A stretch of 64,000 nt of DNA from Pseudomonas chlororaphis (GTDB lineage Bacteria; Pseudomonadota; Gammaproteobacteria; Pseudomonadales; Pseudomonadaceae): contig NZ_MSCT01000008.1 of NCBI RefSeq assembly GCF_001921865.1, positions 248,001-312,000 on the forward strand, given 5' to 3'. How positions within the stretch are numbered: the stretch's first letter is position 1; each line of letters begins with the position of its first letter. Shown in pieces: positions 1 to 7,554 of the stretch. The translations under genes and the position numbers were made by a program. Below the pieces are notes generated by a model. The model did not search any database and was not told where the DNA came from. It saw only the letters and a program-made list of their open reading frames with translations.

Positions 1-414
1 GACCTGCTCAGCCACAGCTGTATTTACCTGGGGGAAACACCCAGCGATGCGCGCTGGAAGTTCAAGAAAGGCAGCAAACTGGTGACCGTTGGCGTGCGCG
101 GGCGTTATGCGGCCAATCACACGGGGGTGCGCCTGGGGGCGGTGCTTGAGCATATCGGTATCGGCAGCTTGCCGTACTTCACGGTACGCCATGCCCTGGA
201 GCAGGGCTTGCTGGTGCGGGTGCTGCCGGACTGGACGTTCCTTGCTTCATACCATGGCGGTGCCTGGTTGTTGCATTCGCCGACCCGCTACCTGCCGCCG
301 AAGCTGCGGGTTTTTATCGATTACCTGGTGGAGTGCCTGGCCAAGGAGCCGACCTTGAACCGGCAGGGCAAGCAGGAACAGAAAGGCTGCGAGTTGCCCG
401 AAGGCAGGGGATAA
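1..414 (+). CDS. LysR-family transcriptional regulator, C-terminal part (5' end outside window)
   Basis: Only the last 137 codons are inside the window, and the frame is open from base 1. The visible part reads as the end of a LysR-type effector-binding domain: alternating strand/helix segments including GIGSLPYF and GLLVRVLPDW, then the typical closing pattern P-x-R-Y-L-P-P-K-L-R-x-F-I-D-Y-L, followed by a polar tail. The N-terminal helix-turn-helix is not visible. It converges on the next gene and shares a terminator with it. The target genes cannot be inferred. Family assignment is fairly sure; function is unknown. Confidence 0.8.
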   Translation, partial: DLLSHSCIYLGETPSDARWKFKKGSKLVTVGVRGRYAANHTGVRLGAVLEHIGIGSLPYFTVRHALEQGLLVRVLPDWTFLASYHGGAWLLHSPTRYLPPKLRVFIDYLVECLAKEPTLNRQGKQEQKGCELPEGRG

Positions 415-439
415 GCTGTTTTTCATGAGCTGAAAACAA

Positions 440-474
440 AAAGGCCCGCCGGTTTACCGTGCGGGCCTTTGTCT
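440..474. terminator. Bidirectional intrinsic terminator
   Basis: A 10-bp stem (AAAGGCCCGC / GCGGGCCTTT) closes an 11-base loop. It is flanked by T-rich sequence on both strands, so it can end both the LysR gene and the converging small gene. Confidence 0.85.
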
Positions 475-488
475 TGTTCGGGCGGGAC

Positions 489-896
489 TCAGTGCTTGCT
501 GTCCTGGGCGGAGAGCGCCAGCAACTGCTTTTCCTGGTTCCAGTCGAACGGCTCGTCGTTCTGCTCGGCCTCGTAGCGGCGCTCTTCCAGTGCCTGATAC
601 AGGTCGATTTCTTCGTCGGGCATGTAGTGCAGGCAGTCCCCGGCAAAGAACCACAACAGATCGCGCGGTACCAGGTGCGCGACCTGTGGATAACGCTGCA
701 TTACCTGGCACAACAGATCCTGGCCCAGGTACTGGCTTTCGATCGGATCGATCGGCAGCGAAGCGCGCAGTTCGTCGAAGCGATCCAGGAACAAGGCATG
801 GCTTTCTTCGGGAACCTGCTCGGCTTCACCCACGGCGACCAGGATACTGCGCAGGTGGTCGAGCAGGACGAGATGATCGGCGACGACGTTGGACAT
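489..896 (-). CDS. Conserved Pseudomonas hypothetical protein (135 aa)
   Basis: A small acidic soluble protein with no signal peptide, no membrane segment and no catalytic motif I recognise. It is helix-rich and has a cluster of hydrophobic and aromatic residues in the middle (DLLWFFAGDCLHYM). The ATG at 896 is preceded by GAGGACTC at suitable spacing; a longer reading from a TTG at 917 lacks a ribosome site. It lies directly downstream of the fadE-like gene on the same strand with an 84-bp gap, so it may be co-transcribed with it. In P. aeruginosa a hypothetical gene (PA2816, from memory) has the same position. Function unknown. Confidence 0.8.
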   Translation of the reverse strand: MSNVVADHLVLLDHLRSILVAVGEAEQVPEESHALFLDRFDELRASLPIDPIESQYLGQDLLCQVMQRYPQVAHLVPRDLLWFFAGDCLHYMPDEEIDLYQALEERRYEAEQNDEPFDWNQEKQLLALSAQDSKH

Positions 897-980
897 GACA
901 TGAGTCCTCAACAGCAAAACGGGCGCGGGAGTATATAGCCCCTGCGCCCGGTTTCATAATCCGCCTGCGGCCCTGGCGGC

Positions 981-3428
981 TTAGCGGGTTTTCCCCTCGC
1001 TCAGGGTCAGATCCTCCTTGGCGAAGTCGTCGACATCGATGACTTTGCGGCGGGCGGCTTCAGCCTCGCGCAGGGCCTGGGCTTCTACCGGCTGCAATAC
1101 ACCGGCTTCCAGTGCGGCATCGATGGCGTGTTCCCCGGCGCCCGGTTTGACCTGGCCGCTTTTCAGCGCGTCGTGCAGTTTTTTCTGCAACGGGTGGCTG
1201 GCGCTCAACAGGTCGTAGGCGTGTTGCAGGGCGCCGACCGGATCGTGCGCCGATTGTGGGCGGTAGCAGCCGGCCAGCAGTTCTTCCAGGGTCGGGTCGC
1301 CTTTGGGGCGGCCGATGATCGCGGCGACTTCGGCGTCCAGACGGTCGGACGGGCCTTTGTGACGACGGCCGAATGGGAATACCACGCCGCGCAGCAGGCA
1401 GCCCAGCACCCGGTTCGGAAAGTTGTCGAGCAGTGTGTCCAGCGCTCGTTCCGACTGGCCAAGGCTTTCTTCCATGGCCCAGGTGAACAGCGGGCGCAGG
1501 TGTTCCGGCGAATCCAGGTCGTGGTAGCGCTTGAGCGCGGCGGAAGTGAGGTAGAGGTGGCTGAGTACGTCGCCGAGGCGTGCCGACAGGCGTTCGCGGC
1601 GTTTCAGTTCGCCGCCCAGCAGCATCATGCTCAGGTCGGCCAGCATGGCGAAGGCTGCGGCCTGCCGGTTGAGGGCGCGGAAGTAACCCTGGCTGAGCTT
1701 GTCTCCCGGGGCAGGCTCGAGGTGCCCCAGGCCCAGGTTCAGCACCAGGGTGCTGGCCGCGTTGCTGACGGCAAAACCGATGTGCTTGAGCAGCAGACCG
1801 TCGAATTCGATGAGCGCCTGGTCGTGGTCTTCGCGACCGGCCAGGGCCATTTCCTTGAGCACGAACGGATGGCAGCGAATGGCGCCCTGGCCGAAGATCA
1901 TCAGGTTGCGCGAGAGGATATTCGCGCCTTCCACGGTGATGAAGATCGGCGCGCCTTGCCAACTGCGGCCCAGGTAGTTGTTCGGGCCCATGATGATGGC
2001 CTTGCCGCCGTGCACGTCCATGGCGTGGCCGATGCACTCGCGGCCGCGTTCGGTCAGGTGGTACTTGAGAATCGCCGACAGCACCGAAGGTTTTTCCCCC
2101 AGGTCGACGGCGTTGGCCGTAAGCATGCGCGCGCTGTCCATCAGCCAGGCGTTGCCGCCGATGCGTGCCAGGGCTTCCTGAATGCCTTCGAAGGCACTGA
2201 GGGGAACGTTGAATTGTTCGCGCACCTGGGCATATTGGCCGGTCACCAGGCTGGTGAACTTGGCCGCGCCGGTGCCGACCGCCGGCAGGGAGATGGAGCG
2301 CCCGACCGACAGGCAGTTCATCAACATCATCCAGCCCTTGCCGAGCATTTCCTGGCCGCCGATCAGGAAGTCCAGAGGAATGAACACGTCCTTGCCGGAG
2401 TTCGGGCCGTTCATGAAGGCGGCGCCGAGCGGCAGATGGCGCCGGCCGATTTCCACGCCCGGGGTATCGGTCGGGATCAGTGCCAGGCTGATTCCCAGGT
2501 CTTCTTCGTCGCCCAGCAGATGGTCCGGGTCATAGGCCTTGAAGGCGAGGCCGAGGAGGGTGGCCACCGGTCCCAGGGTGATATAGCGCTTTTCCCAGTT
2601 CAGGCGCAGGCCGAGGGTTTCCTCGCCCTGCCATTGGCCTTTGCAGATCACCCCGGTATCGGGCATGGCGCCGGCGTCGGATCCGGCCAGTGGGCCGGTG
2701 AGGGCGAAGCACGGGATATCGTCGCCACGGGCCAGCCGGGGCAGGTAATGGTTGCGCTGCTCGTCGGTGCCGTAATGCAGCAGCAATTCGGCCGGGCCGA
2801 GGGAGTTGGGGACCATCACGGTAGAGGCCAGGTCGCCGCTGCGGGTCGCCAGTTTCATCGCCACTTGCGAGTGGGCATAGGCGGAGAAACCCTTGCCGCC
2901 GAACTCCTTGGGGATGATCAGGGCAAAGAAGCCATGCTGCTTGATGTGCTCCCAGGCCGCGGCCGGCAGGTCCATCGCCTGGCCGATCTGCCAGTCGCTG
3001 ACCATGGCGCACAGCTCTTCGGTGGGGCCGTCGATAAACGCTTGTTCCTCTTCGCTCAGTTGCGCCTTGGGGTAGGCCAACAACTTGTTCCAGTCCGGTC
3101 GACCGCTGAACAGCTCGCCGTCCCACCAGACCGTGCCGGCGTCGATGGCGTCGCGCTCGGTTTGCGACATTGGCGGCAGGACTTTCTGGAACCAGCTGAA
3201 CAGCGGGGCGCTGAAATATTTGCGGCGCAGGTCAGGCAGCAGCAAGGGGGCCGCCACCGCCGCCAGCAGTACCCAGAAAATCAGCAGGAGCCAGCCTGGT
3301 GCGTGGCTGAAGGCGCCCATGGCCAGCAGGTAGACGGCCACCGCGCCCAGGGCGGGCAGGGGCGCGGTGCGGCGGTGGGCCAGGTAGGCAATGCCGACCA
3401 GCAGAACCAGTATCCACAACAACAGCAT
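981..3428 (-). CDS. fadE: FadE-type long-chain acyl-CoA dehydrogenase (815 aa)
   Basis: First oxidation step of fatty-acid beta-oxidation: acyl-CoA to trans-2-enoyl-CoA, with FAD. Two or three hydrophobic segments in the first 75 residues anchor it to the membrane, followed by the acyl-CoA dehydrogenase N, middle and C domains (FALTGPLAGSDAGA and GAAKFTSLVTGQYA regions) and the DUF1974-type C-terminal extension of FadE. Its 815 residues match E. coli FadE (814). The start at 3428 follows a strong GGAGGA; the longer frame from 3527 is unsupported. It is divergent from the transglutaminase-like gene. The gene matches P. aeruginosa PA2815 by position and size. Confidence 0.93.
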   Translation of the reverse strand: MLLLWILVLLVGIAYLAHRRTAPLPALGAVAVYLLAMGAFSHAPGWLLLIFWVLLAAVAAPLLLPDLRRKYFSAPLFSWFQKVLPPMSQTERDAIDAGTVWWDGELFSGRPDWNKLLAYPKAQLSEEEQAFIDGPTEELCAMVSDWQIGQAMDLPAAAWEHIKQHGFFALIIPKEFGGKGFSAYAHSQVAMKLATRSGDLASTVMVPNSLGPAELLLHYGTDEQRNHYLPRLARGDDIPCFALTGPLAGSDAGAMPDTGVICKGQWQGEETLGLRLNWEKRYITLGPVATLLGLAFKAYDPDHLLGDEEDLGISLALIPTDTPGVEIGRRHLPLGAAFMNGPNSGKDVFIPLDFLIGGQEMLGKGWMMLMNCLSVGRSISLPAVGTGAAKFTSLVTGQYAQVREQFNVPLSAFEGIQEALARIGGNAWLMDSARMLTANAVDLGEKPSVLSAILKYHLTERGRECIGHAMDVHGGKAIIMGPNNYLGRSWQGAPIFITVEGANILSRNLMIFGQGAIRCHPFVLKEMALAGREDHDQALIEFDGLLLKHIGFAVSNAASTLVLNLGLGHLEPAPGDKLSQGYFRALNRQAAAFAMLADLSMMLLGGELKRRERLSARLGDVLSHLYLTSAALKRYHDLDSPEHLRPLFTWAMEESLGQSERALDTLLDNFPNRVLGCLLRGVVFPFGRRHKGPSDRLDAEVAAIIGRPKGDPTLEELLAGCYRPQSAHDPVGALQHAYDLLSASHPLQKKLHDALKSGQVKPGAGEHAIDAALEAGVLQPVEAQALREAEAARRKVIDVDDFAKEDLTLSEGKTR

Positions 3429-3675
3429 ATGCAATCCTCCATGAAACCAGGGGGCAAAATCACCCTCAGAGCTTAGCCGGCATCCGCTAAAAGGGGTGAC
3501 AGAACAGTGCGTTTGAATGTGTCGCAAGCAGCGGACGCAGAGCGTCAGGCAACGGGTTCACAGGCTGTCGGTCTTCCAAGGCATGCAGCGCGAGCCTCTG
3601 ATCTTTGGCCGAAACGTCGTTATCGCTGGGCCTGGGCCGTCGTTAGACTCCAGATTCCACTCGGAGATCATCCTC

Positions 3676-4335
3676 ATGCACGAGTACCTGAGTCCCAGCC
3701 GCTTCATCGATAGTGACCACCCCGCGGTGGTGGAGTTCGCCGAAACTCGCCGTGGCGCCAGCAACGATCCCCTGGATCAGGCGGTGCGGCTCTATTACGC
3801 GGTGCGCGAAGCCGTGCGCTACAACCCTTACACCTTCAGCCTCGACCCCGAGACCCTGCGTGGCAGCCATGCCCTGGCCACCGGCGAAAGCTATTGCGTG
3901 CCCAAGGCCACGCTGCTGGCCGGCTGTGCCCGGCATTGCGGGATCGCCGCGCGAATCGGCCTGGCGGACGTGCGCAATCACTTGTCGACCCCGCGCTTGC
4001 TGGAGTTGTTGCGCAGCGACGTTTTTGCCATGCACGGTTACACCGAACTGTACCTACACGATCGCTGGGTCAAGGCCACTCCGGCGTTCAACCAGAAACT
4101 CTGCGAGTTGTTCGATGTGGCGCCGCTGGAGTTCGATGGCCATCACGACAGCGTGTTCCATCCCTTCAACCGCCAGGGCGAGCAGATGATGGAGTACGTG
4201 CTGGACCATGGGCAGTTCGCCGACGTACCCGAGGCTTACTTCTTCAAGCACCTGGAAAAGTGCTACCCGCATTTGTTCGATGGACAGATGTCGGCAATGC
4301 TGGGGGACATGCAGGGAGATTTGAGTAAGGTCTGA
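3676..4335 (+). CDS. Transglutaminase-like cysteine protein (219 aa)
   Basis: A transglutaminase-core (papain-like fold) protein. The sequence has the expected catalytic Cys in the motif SYCVPKATLLAGCAR at about residue 77 and a later His in MHGYTELYL; the third residue is less clear. There is no signal peptide, so it is probably cytoplasmic. Members of this family act as peptidases or amidases and the substrate cannot be read from sequence. The start at 3676 has GGAG nine bases upstream; a longer frame from 3517 has no ribosome site. The GST gene follows 42 bp downstream. Confidence 0.82.
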   Translation: MHEYLSPSRFIDSDHPAVVEFAETRRGASNDPLDQAVRLYYAVREAVRYNPYTFSLDPETLRGSHALATGESYCVPKATLLAGCARHCGIAARIGLADVRNHLSTPRLLELLRSDVFAMHGYTELYLHDRWVKATPAFNQKLCELFDVAPLEFDGHHDSVFHPFNRQGEQMMEYVLDHGQFADVPEAYFFKHLEKCYPHLFDGQMSAMLGDMQGDLSKV

Positions 4336-4377
4336 TCCGGGCTAGACTGCCTCGGCATTCATTACTGAGGAAGGGTC

Positions 4378-5001
4378 ATGCTGAAGATCTGGGGGCGGAA
4401 AAACTCGTCGAACGTCAGGAAAGCCTTATGGTGCGCCGAAGAGCTTGGCCTGGCCTACGAGGCGCTGGATGCCGGTGGGGCCTTCGGTGTGGTGGATACT
4501 CCGGCGTATCGGGCGATGAACCCCAACGGGCGGATTCCGCTGATCGAGGACGACGGCTTCGTGCTGTGGGAATCCAACACCATCGTGCGTTATCTCGCTG
4601 CGCGCCATGCCGCCGGTACGGCCTGGTACCCGAGCGACGTGCAGGTGCGCGCCTCGGCCGAGAAGTGGATGGACTGGACCACCTCGACCTTTGCCGAACC
4701 TTTCCGCCACCTGTTCTGGGGTGTGCTGCGCACGCCGGCGGAACAACAGGATTGGGCCAAGATCAGCGCCGCGCTGGATAATTGCGGCGAACTGCTCGCG
4801 GTGGTCGACCAGGCGCTGGCCACTCAACCCTACCTGTCCGGTGCCGAGATCGGCAGCGGCGATATTCCCCTGGGCAGCTTCATTTATGCCTGGTTCGAAA
4901 TGCCCATCGAGCGCCCGCAACTGCCTCATCTGCGCGCCTGGTACGAACGCCTGCAGCAGCGTCCGGCCTATCGCAAGGCCGTCATGACCGCGTTGACTTA
5001 A
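4378..5001 (+). CDS. Glutathione S-transferase family protein (207 aa)
   Basis: The N-terminal thioredoxin-fold domain opens with an early Ser/Asn site (KNSSNVRKALWC) and continues with the glutathione gamma-glutamyl contact motif ...W-E-S-N-T-I-V-R-Y-L, typical of theta/beta-like bacterial GSTs. An all-helical C-terminal domain follows. The length is normal for the family. A GAGGAAGG ribosome site precedes the ATG. It probably conjugates or reduces electrophiles in the cytoplasm; the substrate is unknown. It follows the transglutaminase-like gene closely. Confidence 0.9.
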   Translation: MLKIWGRKNSSNVRKALWCAEELGLAYEALDAGGAFGVVDTPAYRAMNPNGRIPLIEDDGFVLWESNTIVRYLAARHAAGTAWYPSDVQVRASAEKWMDWTTSTFAEPFRHLFWGVLRTPAEQQDWAKISAALDNCGELLAVVDQALATQPYLSGAEIGSGDIPLGSFIYAWFEMPIERPQLPHLRAWYERLQQRPAYRKAVMTALT

Positions 5002-5133
5002 TACTGACTATCAATAGGGGTGACTGTACTTGTACGGCGTCGGCAAGCACCATTGCCGCTATCCGGCGCCGTTGCAATGCAAGCGATCCGCCCTTACCTA
5101 TAACGTTCTCCCTTCTTGGTGCGTAAATCCGAT

Positions 5134-6066
5134 ATGAGTTCCGCTCTGTCCATCCGGCAGCTAACCAAAACCTACGGCAACGGTTTCCAGGCCCTGAGTG
5201 GTATCGATCTGGATGTCGCCGAAGGTGATTTCTTTGCCTTGCTCGGCCCCAACGGCGCCGGCAAATCCACCACCATCGGCATCCTCTCGACCCTGGTGAA
5301 CAAGACCAGCGGCACGGTGAATGTCTTCGGTCATGACCTGGACCGCGAGCCCGCCGCTCTCAAGCGCTGCATCGGCGTGGTGCCCCAGGAGTTCAACTTC
5401 AACCAGTTCGAGAAGACCTTCGATATCGTCGTGACCCAGGCCGGTTACTACGGTATCCCGACCAAGGTCGCCAAGGAGCGGGCCGAGCAGTACCTGACCC
5501 AGCTCGGGCTGTGGGACAAGCGTGATGTGCCCTCGCGCTCGCTGTCCGGCGGGATGAAGCGCCGCCTGATGATCGCCCGGGCCCTGGTGCACGAGCCGCG
5601 CCTGCTGATCCTCGACGAGCCGACCGCCGGCGTGGATATCGAGCTGCGTCGTTCGATGTGGACCTTTCTCACCGAGCTGAACCAGAAAGGCATCACCATC
5701 ATCCTCACCACCCATTACCTGGAAGAAGCCGAGCAGCTGTGCCGCAACATCGGCATCATCGACCACGGCACCATCGTCGAGAACACCAGCATGCGCCAGT
5801 TGCTCAGCCAGCTGCATGTGGAAACCTTCCTGCTCGACCTGAAGACCGACATGAAAGCGGCGCCGCAACTGATCGGCTATCCGAGCAGGCTGGTGGACAG
5901 CCACACCCTGGAAGTCCAGGTCGACAAGGCCGTGGGCATTACCGCGCTGTTCAGCCAATTGGCCCTGCAGAACATCGAAGTGCTGAGCCTGCGCAACAAA
6001 ACCAATCGCCTTGAGGAGTTGTTCGTGTCCCTGGTGGAGAAAAACCTGTCGAAGGTGGCGGTATGA
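5134..6066 (+). CDS. ABC exporter, ATP-binding protein (310 aa)
   Basis: A cytoplasmic ATPase of an ABC-2-type exporter. Walker A is GPNGAGKST, the signature is LSGGMKRRL, Walker B is LLILDEPTAG, and the switch His is in TTHYLEEAEQL. The C-terminal 80 residues are the regulatory extension typical of NodI/CcmA-like (DrrA-type) exporters. Its ATGA stop overlaps the permease start by 4 bp, so the two are translationally coupled. The ATG at 5134 is chosen over a TTG at 5116. Substrate unknown; the pair matches P. aeruginosa PA2812/PA2811 in order. Confidence 0.93.
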   Translation: MSSALSIRQLTKTYGNGFQALSGIDLDVAEGDFFALLGPNGAGKSTTIGILSTLVNKTSGTVNVFGHDLDREPAALKRCIGVVPQEFNFNQFEKTFDIVVTQAGYYGIPTKVAKERAEQYLTQLGLWDKRDVPSRSLSGGMKRRLMIARALVHEPRLLILDEPTAGVDIELRRSMWTFLTELNQKGITIILTTHYLEEAEQLCRNIGIIDHGTIVENTSMRQLLSQLHVETFLLDLKTDMKAAPQLIGYPSRLVDSHTLEVQVDKAVGITALFSQLALQNIEVLSLRNKTNRLEELFVSLVEKNLSKVAV

Positions 6067-6842
6067 GTTCCGAGCTACGGCCCAATCTTGTCGCGCTGAA
6101 CACCATCGTCTATCGCGAAGTCCGACGTTTTACCCGCATCTGGCCGCAAACCCTGCTGCCGCCGGCGATCACCATGGTTCTGTATTTTGTGATCTTCGGT
6201 AACCTGATCGGCCGGCAGATCGGCGACATGGGCGGCTTCACCTACATGGAGTACATCGTGCCGGGCCTGATCATGATGTCGGTGATCACCAACTCATACG
6301 GCAACGTGGTTTCGAGCTTCTTCGGCAGCAAGTTCCAGCGCTCCATCGAGGAGTTGATGGTGTCGCCGGTGTCGCCGCACACCATTCTGATCGGCTACAC
6401 CCTGGGCGGCGTCCTGCGTGGGCTGGCGGTGGGGGTGATCGTGACCCTGCTGTCGCTGTTCTTTACCCACCTGCAAGTGCATCACCTGGGCATTACCCTG
6501 CTGGTGGTGGTGCTGACCGCGACGATCTTTTCGCTGCTGGGGTTTATCAACGCAGTGTTTGCGCGCAATTTCGACGATATCTCGATCATCCCGACGTTCG
6601 TGCTGACCCCGCTGACCTACCTAGGCGGGGTGTTCTACTCCATCACTCTGTTGCCGCCGTTCTGGCAGACGGTCTCGCTGGCCAACCCGGTGTTGCATAT
6701 GGTCAACGCATTCCGGTACGGCATTCTCGGCGTTTCGGACATCCAGATCAGCGTGGCCATCACTTTCATGCTGGTGGCCACCGTGGTCCTGTACTTCGGC
6801 TGCGCGCGCCTGCTGGTGAGCGGGCGCGGCATGCGCCAGTAA
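6063..6842 (+). CDS. ABC-2 type exporter permease (259 aa)
   Basis: The inner-membrane half of the exporter. Six hydrophobic segments are visible (for example ITMVLYFVIFGNLIG, VIVTLLSLFF, LLVVVLTATIFSLLGF and TFMLVATVVLYFGCARLL). The conserved ABC-2 region has the form TFVLTPLTYLGGVFYS. It is coupled to the ATPase by a 4-bp overlap and followed by a strong terminator, so the two-gene operon ends here. The family includes drug, polysaccharide and lipid exporters; no substrate can be assigned. Confidence 0.93.
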   Translation: MSSELRPNLVALNTIVYREVRRFTRIWPQTLLPPAITMVLYFVIFGNLIGRQIGDMGGFTYMEYIVPGLIMMSVITNSYGNVVSSFFGSKFQRSIEELMVSPVSPHTILIGYTLGGVLRGLAVGVIVTLLSLFFTHLQVHHLGITLLVVVLTATIFSLLGFINAVFARNFDDISIIPTFVLTPLTYLGGVFYSITLLPPFWQTVSLANPVLHMVNAFRYGILGVSDIQISVAITFMLVATVVLYFGCARLLVSGRGMRQ

Positions 6843-6859
6843 GTTCGCGGGCACATGAA

Positions 6860-6889
6860 AACGGCCTCCCTCGGGAGGCCGTTTGCGTT
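6860..6889. terminator. Intrinsic terminator, bidirectional
   Basis: An 11-bp stem (AAACGGCCTCC / GGAGGCCGTTT) with a 4-base loop lies between the convergent permease and DUF2062 genes and is T-rich on both sides. Confidence 0.85.
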
Positions 6890-6890
6890 T

Positions 6891-7406
6891 CTAGCGCCGG
6901 CTTTGCTTGCGCCGCCGCCATTGCCGGCTGACCCACCAGCGCCAGTAGAGCATGGTCAGGCAATAGGCGAGGGCGCCCAGCGCCAGCCCGGCCACCACCG
7001 AGCCCAGCAGGAAGGGTTGCCAGAGGGTCGAGAGTTCGCCGCTGATCCATTCCCAGGTCAACTCGTCGGGCAGAGTCCTGGGGGGCACGTTCATCAGCCA
7101 GGCACCGACCTGATAGGTGCAGAAGAAGACCGGCGGCATGGTGATCGGATTGGTCAGCCAGACCAGGCTCACGGCAATCGGCAGGTTGCCGCGTACGGAA
7201 ACGGCCAGCACGGCGGCCAGCAGCATCTGCGCGGGGATCGGCATGAAGGCGGCGAACAGGCCGACCGCCATGGCGCGCGCCACGGAGTGCCGGTTGAGGT
7301 GCCAGAGGTTGGGGTCATGCAACAGCGTGCCAAGAAAGCGTAAGGACTTGTGTTCCCTGATGCTGGTCGGGTCTGGCATGTAACGTTTGAATAGGCGCCG
7401 GGGCAT
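6891..7406 (-). CDS. DUF2062 membrane protein (171 aa)
   Basis: A small inner-membrane protein of the DUF2062 family. It shows the family pattern of a positively charged N-terminus, a hydrophobic stretch (AMAVGLFAAFMPIPAQMLLA), the signature LVWLTNPITMPPVFF, and a final transmembrane segment followed by a very basic Arg/Lys tail. It is divergent from comEC, as in other pseudomonads. Its function is not established. Confidence 0.88.
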   Translation of the reverse strand: MPRRLFKRYMPDPTSIREHKSLRFLGTLLHDPNLWHLNRHSVARAMAVGLFAAFMPIPAQMLLAAVLAVSVRGNLPIAVSLVWLTNPITMPPVFFCTYQVGAWLMNVPPRTLPDELTWEWISGELSTLWQPFLLGSVVAGLALGALAYCLTMLYWRWWVSRQWRRRKQSRR

Positions 7407-7554
7407 AAGGCTTCTCGGTCAGTTCAGGCGGCAAGTATGCCCGGATTCTAGAAGGCGCCCATTCAGACTTTGTGACAAATGATAAAGCTGGCGCTGCCGC
7501 CGTTGAGCTAATCCAGAGAGTGGGAACACTCGATAAATGCTCAAGGACGGGCTT

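Noticed and set aside
1128..3476. 782-codon open frame antisense to the fadE-like gene
   Set aside because: High-GC third-position bias creates long antisense frames; the product is low complexity and unlike any family I know.
5072..5104. Promoter TTGCAA...TATAAC before the ABC exporter
   Set aside because: The spacer would be 21 bases, too long for a sigma-70 promoter.
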